A stretch of 64,000 bases of DNA from Entoloma clypeatum (Eukaryota; Basidiomycota; Agaricomycetes; Agaricales; Entolomataceae): the NCBI GenBank assembly GCA_963565915.1, contig OY751492.1, positions 1,798,001 to 1,862,000 on the forward strand, in the 5' to 3' direction. Under the pieces are notes generated by a model that was not told the origin of the DNA, searched no databases, and saw nothing but the letters and a program-made list of their open reading frames with translations. Shown here piece after piece: positions 53,856 through 63,929 of this stretch. Each line of letters begins with the position of its first letter. The first letter of the stretch is position 1. Both the position numbers and the translations under genes were made by a program.

Positions 53856-54821
53856 CTACTTAGTATATTGTTTCTTGTTTGACGGACCCTCCTCCTTGTC
53901 CGACTCCTCCTCCTCCTCCGCCTTCTCCAACGGCTCCGAAATCGACATGTCGGAATCATCCGACAGCTCCGGCAACTCCAACCTCTTCCTCTTCACAAGA
54001 TCCTTCCTTATCCTCCTCGCGATCCTCTTCTCCAGCCTTAACTCCTCCCTCGTATCCATCTCCAACTCCGACCCTTCCTCCGACACCTCCGGCGACTTGG
54101 GTTGATACTTGGTGTTCACCGAGCCTTTGACTGCTGTTAGCAGTCGCCTCACCTGCCTCATCTCCGCCAGTATTATCTTGAGGACACCCAAGACGGTGTC
54201 CTCCGACCCACTCTCCGACGGCATCTCCAACGCCTTTTTCTTCCCCTTAATCACCTTCACCATTTTCTTCACCTCCTTCACCTCCAACTTTCCCTCTGAC
54301 GCTCCGACCTTGCACTCCTTCTTGTCCTTGACACAACCCTTGCAGGACAACTTATTCCTAAAACAAAAGGTTAAAACAGAAGAGACGAACCAAAGAAGAA
54401 CTTACTCATCGTGTTCGCATTTGATGCCCTTCACAATGCACCTATCACAGGTGCCGACCCCGACCCCGACTCCCGACCCCTCTCCGACCGTCGCCGTCAC
54501 CTCCTCTACCTTCCTTTTCTTTGTCACCTTCTTCTTCTTCTCTGCCTGCGGCCCCCCTGACCCCTTGCTCAACGCGCCTTGCGCAGCGGCCACTTCATTG
54601 GCCCTCTTCTGAGCCGCCAGCTCCGACACCCGACGCATCTCCTCTGCTACCCGCATCTCCTCCGCTAACCACGCCGCCTCTGCAGCCCTCTCTTCCTCCG
54701 CTCTCCACTCCTCCTCAGCCTTCCTCGCAGCCTCCTCCTCCGCTGCTCACTTCTTCACCTCCACCTCTGCGAGCTTAGCCTGCAGCGCCTCCATCTCCTT
54801 TTGAAAATCGGTTGCCGACAT
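53856..54821 (-). CDS. Antisense accessory gene of Gypsy2: coiled-coil protein with two Cx2Cx6C half-clusters
   Basis: Exon 1 is 54821..54406, exon 2 is 54357..53856, joined over a 48 nt intron (GTAAGT at 54405, TTTTAG ending at 54358). It starts MSATDFQKEMEALQAKLAEV, then a long Glu/Ala/Arg-rich coiled coil, broken by TGA at 54747-54749 (a CGA-to-TGA change fits). After a Lys-rich stretch come CDRCIVKGIKC at the end of exon 1 and CKGCVKDKKEC at the start of exon 2. Splicing places the two Cx2Cx6C halves about 9 residues apart, like the six cysteines of fungal zinc clusters. Basic and acidic regions follow (RLEKRIARRIRKDLVKRKRL; SDDSDMSISEPLEKAEEEEE). It ends tail-to-tail with pol, 27 nt apart, and would be transcribed from the 3' LTR side. 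Function unknown; a nucleic-acid-binding or regulatory role is inferred only. Confidence 0.7.
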
Positions 54822-54965
54822 ATTGAGGTTTTTTCGGAAGAGTTTTGAAATGAAAAGAGAATGGGGGGGAACAAGAAGAAAGAACCACTCGGACAGTATT
54901 TTCAACCAATGCATCACATGATGCAGTTCACACCCTAGGTCCTTAGGCCTCATGGGTTCAGCCCT

Positions 54966-54978
54966 AAGGGGGAAATAC
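54966..54978 (+). other. Gypsy2 polypurine tract
   Basis: AAGGGGGAAATAC directly before the 3' LTR. Confidence 0.75.
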
Positions 54979-55471
54979 TGTTACATTCTGATCAATTCCG
55001 ATGATTTCCGACCAATCCCGACACCTCCGACACCTCCGACATTTTGACTAATACTTATTATGCATACTTACTGTTATGAATCTCGTTACTACGTACATTA
55101 TTTACATCTGACCATTTTACTTATGTTAAGAATCTCTGACAGCCACTCGTTATCTGACTCCGACGAAGCCACATGTCCTCCGACATAGTATTTAAACTTA
55201 TGTAGAATCGTGTATTAGCTTCAGTTTGAATATCAACTTAGATTCAACATCTTACCTCCTGTCCTCTTTCCGACTCTTAACTTGAGTCCGACCTCCAATC
55301 CTGCAATCCTGCAATCCTCCAAAATAAGGACACCGACATATTAGCGAGGGTGCAACACACAAGTTGAAGCCAAGTCCTTGCCCCTTAGGGACGTCGCACG
55401 CGCTCCGACCACCCTCCAACCCTCTGACATGTCTGACGTAGCTCCGACGTTTTGTCGATCAGTTCTTAACA
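54979..55471 (+). repeat. Gypsy2 3' LTR
   Basis: 493 bp, TGTTACATTCTGATC...CAGTTCTTAACA, equal to the reassembled 5' LTR (about 486 bp). TATTTAAA at 55189-55196, predicted RNA start at 55222. Confidence 0.95.
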
Positions 55472-55529
55472 TAAACACAAAAAGCAATATTTCTTACTTC
55501 CTCCTTTCCACAACCACATTAGATCACAT

Positions 55530-56278
55530 TGTTAAGTAGGTAAAATGTCGGAGCTTCGTCGGAGTCCGTCGGAGGTTGGACGTAGGACTGAGACTGGAGC
55601 GGAACTCCGGAAATGCGGAGGAACAATGAAGGGGAGGGACGTGGCTTCAATGTACAGTATGTGTTGCGCCGCCATTTGTTGGATAAGGTGTCCCAATTTC
55701 AGGAGGTCAGAGGAGAGGTCAGAGGTGCGGAGGTCCTCGGAGAGATCTCGGTGAGAGACACGTTGACGTGGAAGTGGTCGGACAATGTCGGAGTTGTGAC
55801 TCAGACACAGTACTGAGCTCGTTGAAGGGTAACGATGGAGGAAGAGCAGTAGATGAGGATGTCGTTGGTGTATTGTACCATGGCGAGGATCTCTGGCATG
55901 AACGGGGAGTAGAGGAGTGAACTTTGTTGATATTCAAACTGAGGAACTACAGGTATGGTACGAGCTTAAATATCTAAATGTGATTACTTTACAGAGATGG
56001 TCGGAGTAGGTCCGGAGGTGTGGCATAAGTTGCCAGCAACTGTATCAAACATCAGAGATGTCGGTCGATGGACCATGTGGAAAGGCGATGCATAAGTAAA
56101 TGGGAATATGGATATGAAATGCATAAAGGCATGGAGTTATGAATATGAAATGCACGATGGCAACGTGCGGAGATGCGGAGGTAATGGATGTCTGGAATAT
56201 CGGAATTGATCAGAGATCGTTGGAGCGGAATTGATCGGAGATGATCGGAGGTTGTTGGAGCTAGAATGGTATATAACA
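55530..56278 (-). repeat. Solo LTR in hAT-A fragment
   Basis: 749 bp, TGTTAAGTAGG...GGTATATAACA on plus, the reverse complement of the 51129 LTR, roughly 90 percent alike. Flanks CACAT/TACAT (4 of 5). Confidence 0.93.
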
Positions 56279-57111
56279 TACATGTAATATATACTATTTA
56301 ACCATTGCATGTGAACCTATTGAGACTATTCAAACACAATTCAAGGACTTCATAAGGTGAATATGAGCAGAATAGGTCGAAAATTTGACCAAAAATTTTT
56401 ATTTCAGATTTGGATTCTCCACATTCAGGGGATCTTATAGCACATTTGTTTTTCAAATTGTTTGATTCATTATGGAGATATAACACTTTTACTGAAATCT
56501 GCACATTTCATTATTTCTATCATATCTAGACTTCTAAAAATTATACAAAGTGTGTCAGAAGGTGAATACATATCCCATAAGTAGTTCTATCACTTTAAGC
56601 TATTATTAGGCTATGAGGAAGGCACCGTGCATGCCTGTGCAATGCATTTTGCGCATTGTTTACTATTATTTGTTGCAGAGCACGGCACCTCTATAACTTA
56701 AATCTGTGGCAAAATTTCAGAAAAACAATACATATTGCGTGAGATATAACCCTCCTACATAATTGATATAGTAGAAACCCTTACTTGTTCCTGTGTAGAT
56801 ATAATAAACAGATGTGCGATGTTTTGGGGGATTTGTTTACATGTATTTGACACATTTGATGCGCGCTTGATGCATGTCATCCAACGTCAAAACGACGCAT
56901 CCACCCATTCCTGACCTTGCAATGAGGGGCACACATGTTGAAAAGGTTAAAATATATTTATAGATTTTATTGAAAGCCTGTGTCTACATGTGATCGGGGC
57001 AGGGGGGGGTGCACACACACCTTTTGTCTTTTTTGGCTGGTTGTACCTATTTTGGAAGTGGCCTATTTGGGAAGTGAAAAAGTGGATATGTAGAGTGAGT
57101 GAGCAAGAAAT

Positions 57112-57197
57112 TACAATGGTTCTGTGGCTTAGTTGGTTAAGTTGTTAGAATAATAGTATATACTATAGAGGCTGAGAGTTCAAGTTTTACTGATGGC
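57112..57197 (+). repeat. tRNA-like segment in hAT-A fragment
   Basis: GGTTCTGTGGCTTAGTTGG opens like a tRNA D-arm region with A box; GAGAGTTCAAGTTTT is the B box. The most tRNA-like of the three copies. Confidence 0.6.
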
Positions 57198-57375
57198 ACA
57201 AATTTTGATTGGTGCTGGGCCCTTGGAGCGCTCTGTGAAAAAGACCGATTTAAACCGGTCTGAACTGGTCTTTGGCCGGTCTTTCAAATCTTAAAATTCG
57301 GAGAGAACCGAGGACTGGTTGTGATTGAAAACCTTAAAACTTGAGACCATGGTCTGGTCTCAATCCATAGTGATG

Positions 57376-57956
57376 GCATTTCACATGCTATCACTAGACC
57401 AGGTGAAAGTTGTTACATGTGTGACATTGTGCAACAAGTACATTTTCTCCTTGTGGATGAACTACATTCTAGTGGAACATCTGATGACTGTTCTTTTCAG
57501 TGTGGAGCATACATGGAAGTGCAGGAAGAACACATTACACCTCCCACAGATTATAAAGTGCTGGGCATTGTGGTCAACAGGCCAATGCCTGATTGCAGTG
57601 GGTGTCAGAGTGCGAGCATGCTCAGCAGGCTCCTCATATCATTGCTGACACTGCGGGCATTGGCTTCTATATCCCACGAGCATCTGCAAAATAAATCTGA
57701 AACAAATAAGTGTTTTATTTTGCCATTAATGCAGGGCATAAAAGGGAGAACAGATTCACTATGTGATCATCATAAGCTTGGTCATGTGTTATGGGCTCAA
57801 ATATCTGGTTCGAACATCTTCTGTTCATGGAATATATGGTGAAACAAACTAAAAATATATTCACAATAGGAAGGAAGCACAAATTGTGAAACAAATAGTG
57901 AAACTTTTTTCAAAAATGAGTCAGATGTATATTAGAAAAATTCTTCATGATGTATG
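57376..57956. other. Unassigned region with a possible decayed exon
   Basis: 57417-57842 is open for 141 codons (CDIVQQVHFLLVDELHSSGT, DYKVLGIVVNRPMPDCSGCQ). I do not recognise it and it has no partner exons nearby. Confidence 0.35.
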
Positions 57957-58402
57957 TGTAAGGGCAACCATCTGATTTCCTTAGTCCAACATCTCCGACT
58001 CTTCTCTGACGCCTCTGACTGGTCTTCTGACCCTCCGACCGCTGTGGTACATCTATTATTTATATTACTATACTTTATGTTTCCTTTCTTTTCCATCCCT
58101 CTTTCAACACCTCCAACCTCCAATGACCTCCGACCGTACTCTGCATCGGAGTGCATGTCGGAGCGATGATTTATACCACCACATGTACACTTCTGATTTA
58201 CATATTCCGTTCCCATCCCTACTCCCGATCTTTGTTGTATTTCAACATTCCTCTCCTCATTTCCAATTCTCATCGTCTATATAGCTGTCTAGCTTGCAAG
58301 GAATCCTCAGAAGTTTCTCTTTGGATTTCCCTTGCAAGTTGTCCGATGTTGGAGTCGCTTCGGAGCACTTTGGAGTTGTTAGATTGTAAGGTCGCCCTTA
58401 CA
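57957..58402 (+). repeat. Solo LTR of the Gypsy1 group, TSD GTATG
   Basis: 446 bp, TGTAAGGGCAACC...AGGTCGCCCTTACA; TSD GTATG at 57952-57956 and 58403-58407. It keeps the CTTGCAAG and TCGCTTCGGAGCAC words of the 20122 LTR. Confidence 0.95.
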
Positions 58403-58529
58403 GTATGCCGCAGTCAAAGAGGAATCATGTTTGAAATATTCTCCATAGTGGGTTCCTCTATTTGCACCATGCAAATATAGTGATCATATTTGAAAAAGAT
58501 CCTTGATATGCCCTGGTTTGTATTCTATA

Positions 58530-59068
58530 TAGTGTTCGAGGGTTCAGTCTTATGAACTGGAAAATGAACCTGAACTGGACTGGACTGGAGAAGACCTGAA
58601 CTGGCAGTTCAGGTCTCACTGATTTTGAGCTCAACCAGTCTCCAGTCTCTCCAAATTTGGAAAAAGAAATTGGACTGGTTCACCCCCAGTTCTAGTGTGG
58701 GGTCTGAAAAATATGAACTGGTTCCAGTTTTTGACCATATATTCATTCAAAAGCTGTACTTTTATGGGCAAAGATGTTCTTTTATACAGTTTTCAATCAT
58801 TTTTACAAGAGTTTATATCCAAAATGCTTGAGAAACATGTTAATGATAACAAATTGAGTATATTTTCAAGTTTTTGATTGAAAAAACAGGCTTTTGGTAG
58901 GTTTATAAATGGTTGAGGATTTTACCAGTTTAAACTGGTGTAAACCAGTCTTTACCAGTCCAGTCCAGTTTTTTCAGACCTTGGTGAAAAAAAATGAACT
59001 GTCAGTCTGCAGTTCATCAATTTTTTGGTCAAAAAACCAGACTGGACTGAATGAACCCTTGAATGCTA
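58530..59068 (-). mobile_element. hAT-B MITE, copy 4
   Basis: 539 bp, reverse orientation: TAGTGTTCGAGGGTTCAGTC at the left, GAACCCTTGAATGCTA at the right (mutated TIR). TSD not clear (ATTCTATA/AGTATGGA). Confidence 0.88.
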
Positions 59069-59308
59069 AGTATGGAGTTAAAGAAACAGAAATGGTTTGA
59101 ATCTTGGGTTGGGATGAGCTGGAAATAATGGTCGCCCCTCATCCCCAATGGTCTGCCCTCATGCCCACCACTCGCACCTCATGGCTGTCTCTCGTCCTCA
59201 ACGGCTGCCTCTCATCCCCAACAGCCTCCACTCATGCCTCACCACCACCCCTCATTGCCAACAGCCTCCACTCGTGCCCAACGGCCTCCCCTCATCCCCA
59301 ATGACCAC

Positions 59309-59842
59309 TAGTGTCCAAGGGTTCAGTCCAGTCTGGTTTTTTGACCAAAAAATTGATGAACTGCAGACTGGCAGTTCATTTTTTTTCACCAAGGTCTGAA
59401 AAAACTGGACTGGACTGGTAAAGACTGGTTTAAACCAGTTTAAACTGGTAAAATCCTCAACCATTTATAAACCTATCAAAAGCCTGTTTTTTCAATCAAA
59501 AACTTGAAAATATACTCAATTTGTTATCATTAACATGTTTTTCAAGCATTTTGGATATAAACTCTTGTAAAAATAATTGAAAACTGTATAAAAGAACATC
59601 TTTGCCCGTAAAAGTACAGCTTTTGAATGAATAGATGGTCAAAAACTGGAACCAGTTCATAATTTTCAGACCCAAAACTAGAACTGGGGGTGGACCAGTC
59701 CAATTTCTTTTTCCAAATTTGGAGAGACTGGAGACTGGTTGAGCTCAAATCAGTGAGACCTGAACTGCCAGTTCAGGTCTCCTCCAGTCCAGTCCAGTTC
59801 AGGTTCATTTTCCAGTTCATAAGACTGAACCCTCAAACACTA
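59309..59842 (+). mobile_element. hAT-B MITE, copy 5
   Basis: 534 bp. TAGTGTCCAAGGGTTCAGTC and GAACCCTCAAACACTA; flanks ATGACCAC/ACAACCAT (5 of 8). Inserted in the minisatellite. Confidence 0.92.
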
Positions 59843-59907
59843 ACAACCATCTGCAATGCCCAACGGCTGCCTCTCGTGCCCCAAGCACTCCCGCCGGATG
59901 ACCTACC

Positions 59908-61317
59908 TAGTGATGGACAGGAGTATCCCGCAGCTAAAAAAATCATGCCTTACCCTTACCCTCGAATCAACTGTACCCCTCGCCAAGGGTAAGGAAACCC
60001 TCACCTATGGGTGAGGGTTTTCAAGGGTATGTGGGGGTATGGAATACCCGCGGGATGGCACCCAAGGGTGACACCCCTTGGTGCTACGTGTCCTGCCTGC
60101 ATGCCATCGCGGACCTCCACATGTTCATGGGGGTGCACGTGCGACCCCCCCTCACTCCTCACACATGTGTTGCATCCATCCGGTCATGACCTCCCAGCCC
60201 ACCTCCTCCTCTCTCTGGCCACTGCCTTCGCCTCCCGCGCCATTTGGCGGACAGGTAGGTGGTGGCAGTGGGCAAGTATAGGATGGTGGGCAGTGGTTGG
60301 ACATGAGTCAAGGTCGTTAGGCGCAAGTTGAGGTCGTTGGTGTGAGTGGCAGCAGTTTGGCACAAGTTGAGGTCGTTGGGTGTGAGTGGCAGCAGTTCGG
60401 CACAAGTTGAGGTTGTTAGGCATGAGTTGAGGTCGTTGGGCATGAGTGGCGTGAGTGAGGGCTGTTGGGTGTGAGTGAAGGCCGTTGGGCAAGAAGGGGA
60501 GTCGTTGGGCATGAAGAGAGGTTGTTGGGCAAGAAGGGAGGTCGTTGGACATGAGTGAAGGCCATTGGGCAAGAAGGGGGGCCGTTGGGTGTGAGTGAGG
60601 GCTGTTGGGCATGAGTATCGGCTGTTGGGTGCAAAGGGAGGTCATTCGGCACAAGTTGAGGTCGTTGGGCACGAGAGCCATTGGGCAGATGTCGAGGTTG
60701 TTGGCACGAGTCGATGCCATTGGGTGTGAGTGAGGGCTGTTGGGCGTCAGTATCAGCTGTTGGGTGTGAAGGGAGGTTGTTGGGTGTGAGTGAGGGCCGT
60801 TGGGCACAAGTCAATGCCGTTTGGCCAGTATCAGCTGTTGGGTGTGAAGGGAGGTTGTTGGGTGCGAGTGAGGGCCGTTGGGCACAAAGGGGGCCATTGG
60901 GCACGAGTCGATGCTGTTGGGCATCAGTATGAGCTGTTGGGTGCAAAGGGAGGTCATTGGGCACGAGTGAGGGCCGTTGGGCACGAGTCGACACCATTGG
61001 GCATCAGTATCAGCTGTTGGATACGAAGGGAGGTTGTTGGGCACAAGTTGAGGTTGTTGGGCACGAATAGCGGCAGTTTAGCATGAAAGGTGGCTGTTGG
61101 AAGGACGTCTGGGTGGGAGGAGAAAAGTGTCGATCACTTAAACTTCAACTTCAACTTGTTGATCATTGATTGTTTGGCTCAACCAAATATCATGTGACCC
61201 TCAAACCCATCCGAAAGGGTACAGGTTTTCGGAGGATGAGAAATTCTGACCCTCACCCTTACCCTCCCTCACCCTTCCCCAAAACCCTGAGGGTTTGCAT
61301 ACCCTTGTCCATCACTA
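59908..61317 (+). mobile_element. hAT-D element, TSD GACCTACC
   Basis: 1410 bp. TIRs TAGTGATGGACAGGAGTAT and, at the right, ATACCCTTGTCCATCACTA; perfect 8-bp TSD GACCTACC at 59900-59907 and 61318-61325. AGGGT/ACCCT words crowd both ends. Inside: the GCCATTTGGCGGACAGG module (60216-60285) and a long minisatellite (60300-61100, reverse). No transposase. Confidence 0.96.
60300..61100 (-). repeat. 20-bp minisatellite array in hAT-D
   Basis: About 40 units of the GTTGGGCACGAGTGAGGGCC type. Minus-strand ORFs of up to 207 codons reflect only the repeat. Confidence 0.88.
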
Positions 61318-61403
61318 GACCTACCTTCATGCTGAATGGCCCTCTTTCATGCCCAATGGCCCCCCTTGACCTCCCCTCATCACCAACGGCCTCCACTTGC
61401 GCC

Positions 61404-62466
61404 TAGGCAATGGCACAGGTACTCCTGTGGGTACTCCAATGCCGACCCGTACCTGTACCCGCACGGGTAGCAACTCATCAACCCGCAGGTAGATGGGGCG
61501 CAGGTATGCGCAGGTAGCAACGGGTTTGGGTTCCTGTGCGGGTTTTTGTAGGAGACAAAACATGATGAATTAAATTACAAAAAAAAACACTACGAGACAT
61601 GTGCGGCATGCACGCATCATCCTACACCCTGCTGGGGACTTGTTATCCCCAGCCCCATCCTCCCTGCTCCTCCCCTCCTCCGGATGTGAGTCAGGCATGA
61701 TATGCGGCCATTCAGTGCAAGTGGAGGGCGATGGGTGTGAAAGGTGGGCATATGGCGTGGGTGGGGGGCATAGGATGTGAGAGGTGGCCGTTGGACACGA
61801 GAGGCAGCCATTGGGGGCACTGGAGGGCATGGGGGCAAGTGGCAGCATGAGAGAAGGCTGCTGGGGGCAAATGGAGGGCACAGGGCACGAGAGGCGGCCA
61901 TGGAGCACAAGTGGCAGGTGTTTGGGGCGAGTGGTGGCCGTTAGACATGAGAGGTGGCCATTGGGCGAGAGGTGACCATTGGGGGTGAGAGGCAGCCGTT
62001 GGGGGCGAGTCAAGGGCATGGGAAAGAGTGGGGGCCATTGGGGGCGAGTGGGGGCCTCTGGACATGAGCGGGGGCCATTGGGCACAAAGAGTGGGTGTTG
62101 ACTCAAGATGAGGGGCATTGGGGGGTGAGAAGCAGCTGTTGGCACAAGAGACGGCCATTGGGTAAGACTGGGGGCCGTTGGGCATGAGGAGTGGCCGTTG
62201 GGCACGACTGGAGGCCATTGGACAAGGGGCAGCCATTGGGCTTGACTGGAGGCTGTTGAGGCTCAATTTGAAGCCGTTGGAGACAGGAAGCAGCCATTGG
62301 AGACAGTGGTTGTGCACCAGTGATGGCAGTGGTGGTGTGCAAGCCATGTCAGAGCGTGATATGTGACAGGTACTATTACAGATTGCAGGTTGCAAAATCA
62401 TGACCCATACCCATACCTGTGGATACGTGTACCCGCGCAGGTTACCTGTATCTGTGCTATTGCCTA
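61404..62466 (-). mobile_element. hAT-C element, copy 3
   Basis: 1063 bp. TAGGCAATGGCACAGGTA and the right end GTGCTATTGCCTA; flanks CTTGCGCC/CTCATGCC (5 of 8), both being minisatellite units. Reverse orientation relative to 44055-45017. Array at 61690-62320. Confidence 0.9.
61690..62320 (-). repeat. 20-bp minisatellite array in hAT-C copy 3
   Basis: About 30 units of the GGCCATTGGGGGCGAGTGGG type; includes a 229-codon spurious minus ORF. Confidence 0.85.
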
Positions 62467-63031
62467 CTCATGCCCAATAGCCTCCCCTTGTTCCCCCAAG
62501 ACCTCCGCTCATGCTGGATGATCTCCCTTCACGCCAAACGGCCCCCTTTCATGTCCAATGGCCCCACATTGGCCTCTCCTTGTCCCCAACGGCCTCCCAC
62601 CATCCCCAACGACCACCCCCCATGCCCAATGGCTGCCGCTTGACCTCCACTTGTGCCCAACAGCCGTCTCTCATCCCCAATGACCACCTCTCATGCCAAA
62701 TGGCCTCCCTTTGCGCCCAACAGCCTCTCTTCATACCCAACAGCCGTGTCTCATGCCTAACAACCCTCACTCACATATGACGGCCCCCACTTGTGCCCAG
62801 TGGCTATATCTTGCGCCCAATGGACTTCCTTTGTGCCCAACAGCCGTGTCTTGTGCCGACCTGCCACCACACTTGTGTATAATGGCCCCCACTATTGGCC
62901 TCCTCACCTACCCAACGGCTGTCTCACATACCCAATACCCTCCTCTCGTACCCAACAGCCACTGGCACCAACCCAGCACCCGCCCCACCATAGCACCCCC
63001 TCTCACCCACAAACGCAAGGTGGGGGTAGCA

Positions 63032-63070
63032 TAATTAATTAATTAATTATATAGTTTAATATATATAATG
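63032..63070. repeat. AT-rich simple sequence
   Basis: (TAAT)n-type run AATTAATTAATTAATTATAT then ATATATAAT. Confidence 0.8.
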
Positions 63071-63092
63071 TCCACAAAACCTGCTTGGGCAC

Positions 63093-63226
63093 CTGTATCC
63101 TCCAATTCCACCTGCACCTGCTGGGTATCAACCCATGGGTCATGGGTCACTCCTGATATGGGTATGAGTACAGGGAGAGCTCTGGGTATCTGTGGAAGGC
63201 CTCCCTTTGTGCCCAACAGCTGTGTC
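63093..63226 (+). repeat. Second copy of the 34008-34140 repeat
   Basis: CCTCCAATTCCACCTGCACC through GAGAGCTCTGGGTATCTGTG, then a minisatellite unit; over 95 percent alike to 34008-34140 by eye. Confidence 0.85.
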
Positions 63227-63280
63227 TAGTGTTTTAAAGTCCAGTCTGGTCTTGTTTTTGACCCCCAAAAAGGGAAGACT
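63227..63280 (+). mobile_element. Truncated end of a hAT-A element
   Basis: TAGTGTTTTAAAGTCCAGTC, TTTTTGACCCCCAAAAAGGG, then it breaks off. It matches the reverse complement of the 18515-18570 end. Confidence 0.75.
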
Positions 63281-63537
63281 GCTAACTAGCTGGTAAGCAT
63301 CTCAGAGAACTGGGGGGTTCATGAGTTGAGATTTACTGATAGAAATACATGGGTATTTATACAAATCTAAGATGTGCATGGACCATGTACAAATAATGTA
63401 TAAACAGAGTCCTGTTTCCGTGGCTGTACCATAAACTCACATATATGGTAATAGTGACTTATAGTCACATTTGTGACTAGCACATGATGTGACATATCTG
63501 GCAATATGTTCAACAGTATTGTACATCATAGAGTCTA
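63281..63537. other. Unassigned, possibly LTR-derived
   Basis: Starts TGCTAACTAGC at the hAT-A break and contains CAATATGTTCAACA near 63500, which resembles an LTR end; no TSD found. Confidence 0.3.
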
Positions 63538-63616
63538 ATCTAACCTTGAATTTCCCTTGCAAGTTGTCTGACATCAGAATAAACTTCAGAGTTGTTGGGT
63601 AAGGTTGCCCCTACAA
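63538..63616 (+). repeat. 3' end fragment of a Gypsy1-group LTR
   Basis: TTTCCCTTGCAAGTTGTCTG, TTCAGAGTTGTTGGGTAAGG then TTGCCCCTACA; compare 58325-58402 and the reverse of 20122-20215. Confidence 0.65.
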
Positions 63617-63789
63617 AAATCCTTCTCATCAGCTCCCAAGACTGTGGTTTCATTGTCATCAGCATCTCCATCAGATATCTTTCTGATCCTTCCAGAGTTC
63701 TTCTTTGGCTTGCAGCAGTTGCATGCAATGTATCCCTCTTGATTGCAGTTGAAACACTTGTGGCCATCTTTCTTCTTTGGACACTGCAT
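63617..63789 (-). pseudogene. gag: CCHC zinc-knuckle gag fragment
   Basis: Minus frame from 63789: MQCPKKKDGHKCFNCNQEGY, IACNC, then PKKNSGRIRKISDGDADDNE. The knuckle C-x2-C-x4-H-x4-C is recognisable but the His is Tyr and an extra Cys replaces an expected Arg or Lys. It is cut by the LTR fragment at 63616. Likely Copia-type Gag; nothing else of the element is seen. Confidence 0.5.
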
Positions 63790-63929
63790 TTCAGAAAAGC
63801 CTTAACTTTAACCTTAACTGCAATTAACAAGTTAATTGTTCCGCTGCAGATATTGCTATCATCTCTCTTTCCACCAATTACATACACAAATAGGTTCTAT
63901 GTGCAAAGAAATACAGGGAAACAAGCCAT

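Larger units (their letters stand above)
37379..55471 (+). mobile_element. Gypsy2: Ty3/Gypsy chromovirus with many nested insertions
   Basis: 5' LTR 37379-37745 plus 45278-45396, 3' LTR 54979-55471. Flanks are TAGAC (37374-37378) and TAAAC (55472-55476), 4 of 5 alike. Without its guests it is about 7 kb. Guests: a Copia element in the 5' LTR, a hAT-A element and a solo LTR inside pol. It carries an extra antisense gene between pol and the 3' LTR. All sense genes are broken. Confidence 0.92.
55472..57375 (-). mobile_element. hAT-A element fragment with nested solo LTR
   Basis: 55472-55529 and 56279-57375 match 48460-49650 of the Gypsy2 hAT-A copy (CACAAAAAGCAATATTTCTT, TTCCTCCTTTCCACAACCAC, the AT-rich block, the tRNA-like segment and CCGGTC subterminal words). 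Both outer ends are missing. Confidence 0.85.
59125..63015 (+). repeat. Long 20-bp minisatellite array with three hAT-like insertions
   Basis: Host array pieces at 59125-59308, 59843-59907, 61318-61403 and 62467-63015 read in one orientation (CCCAACGGCC-N-CTC). Taking out the hAT-B, hAT-D and hAT-C insertions joins them into one array of about 900 bp. Two of the guests carry arrays of the same unit in reverse. Confidence 0.8.

Noticed and set aside
37374..55476. A confident Gypsy2 target-site duplication
   Set aside because: TAGAC and TAAAC differ at one of five, and the left and right flanks belong to different elements, so a recombination product cannot be excluded.
57112..57197. Functional tRNA gene
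   Set aside because: A and B boxes are good, but acceptor and anticodon stems do not pair convincingly and the segment recurs within hAT-A copies.
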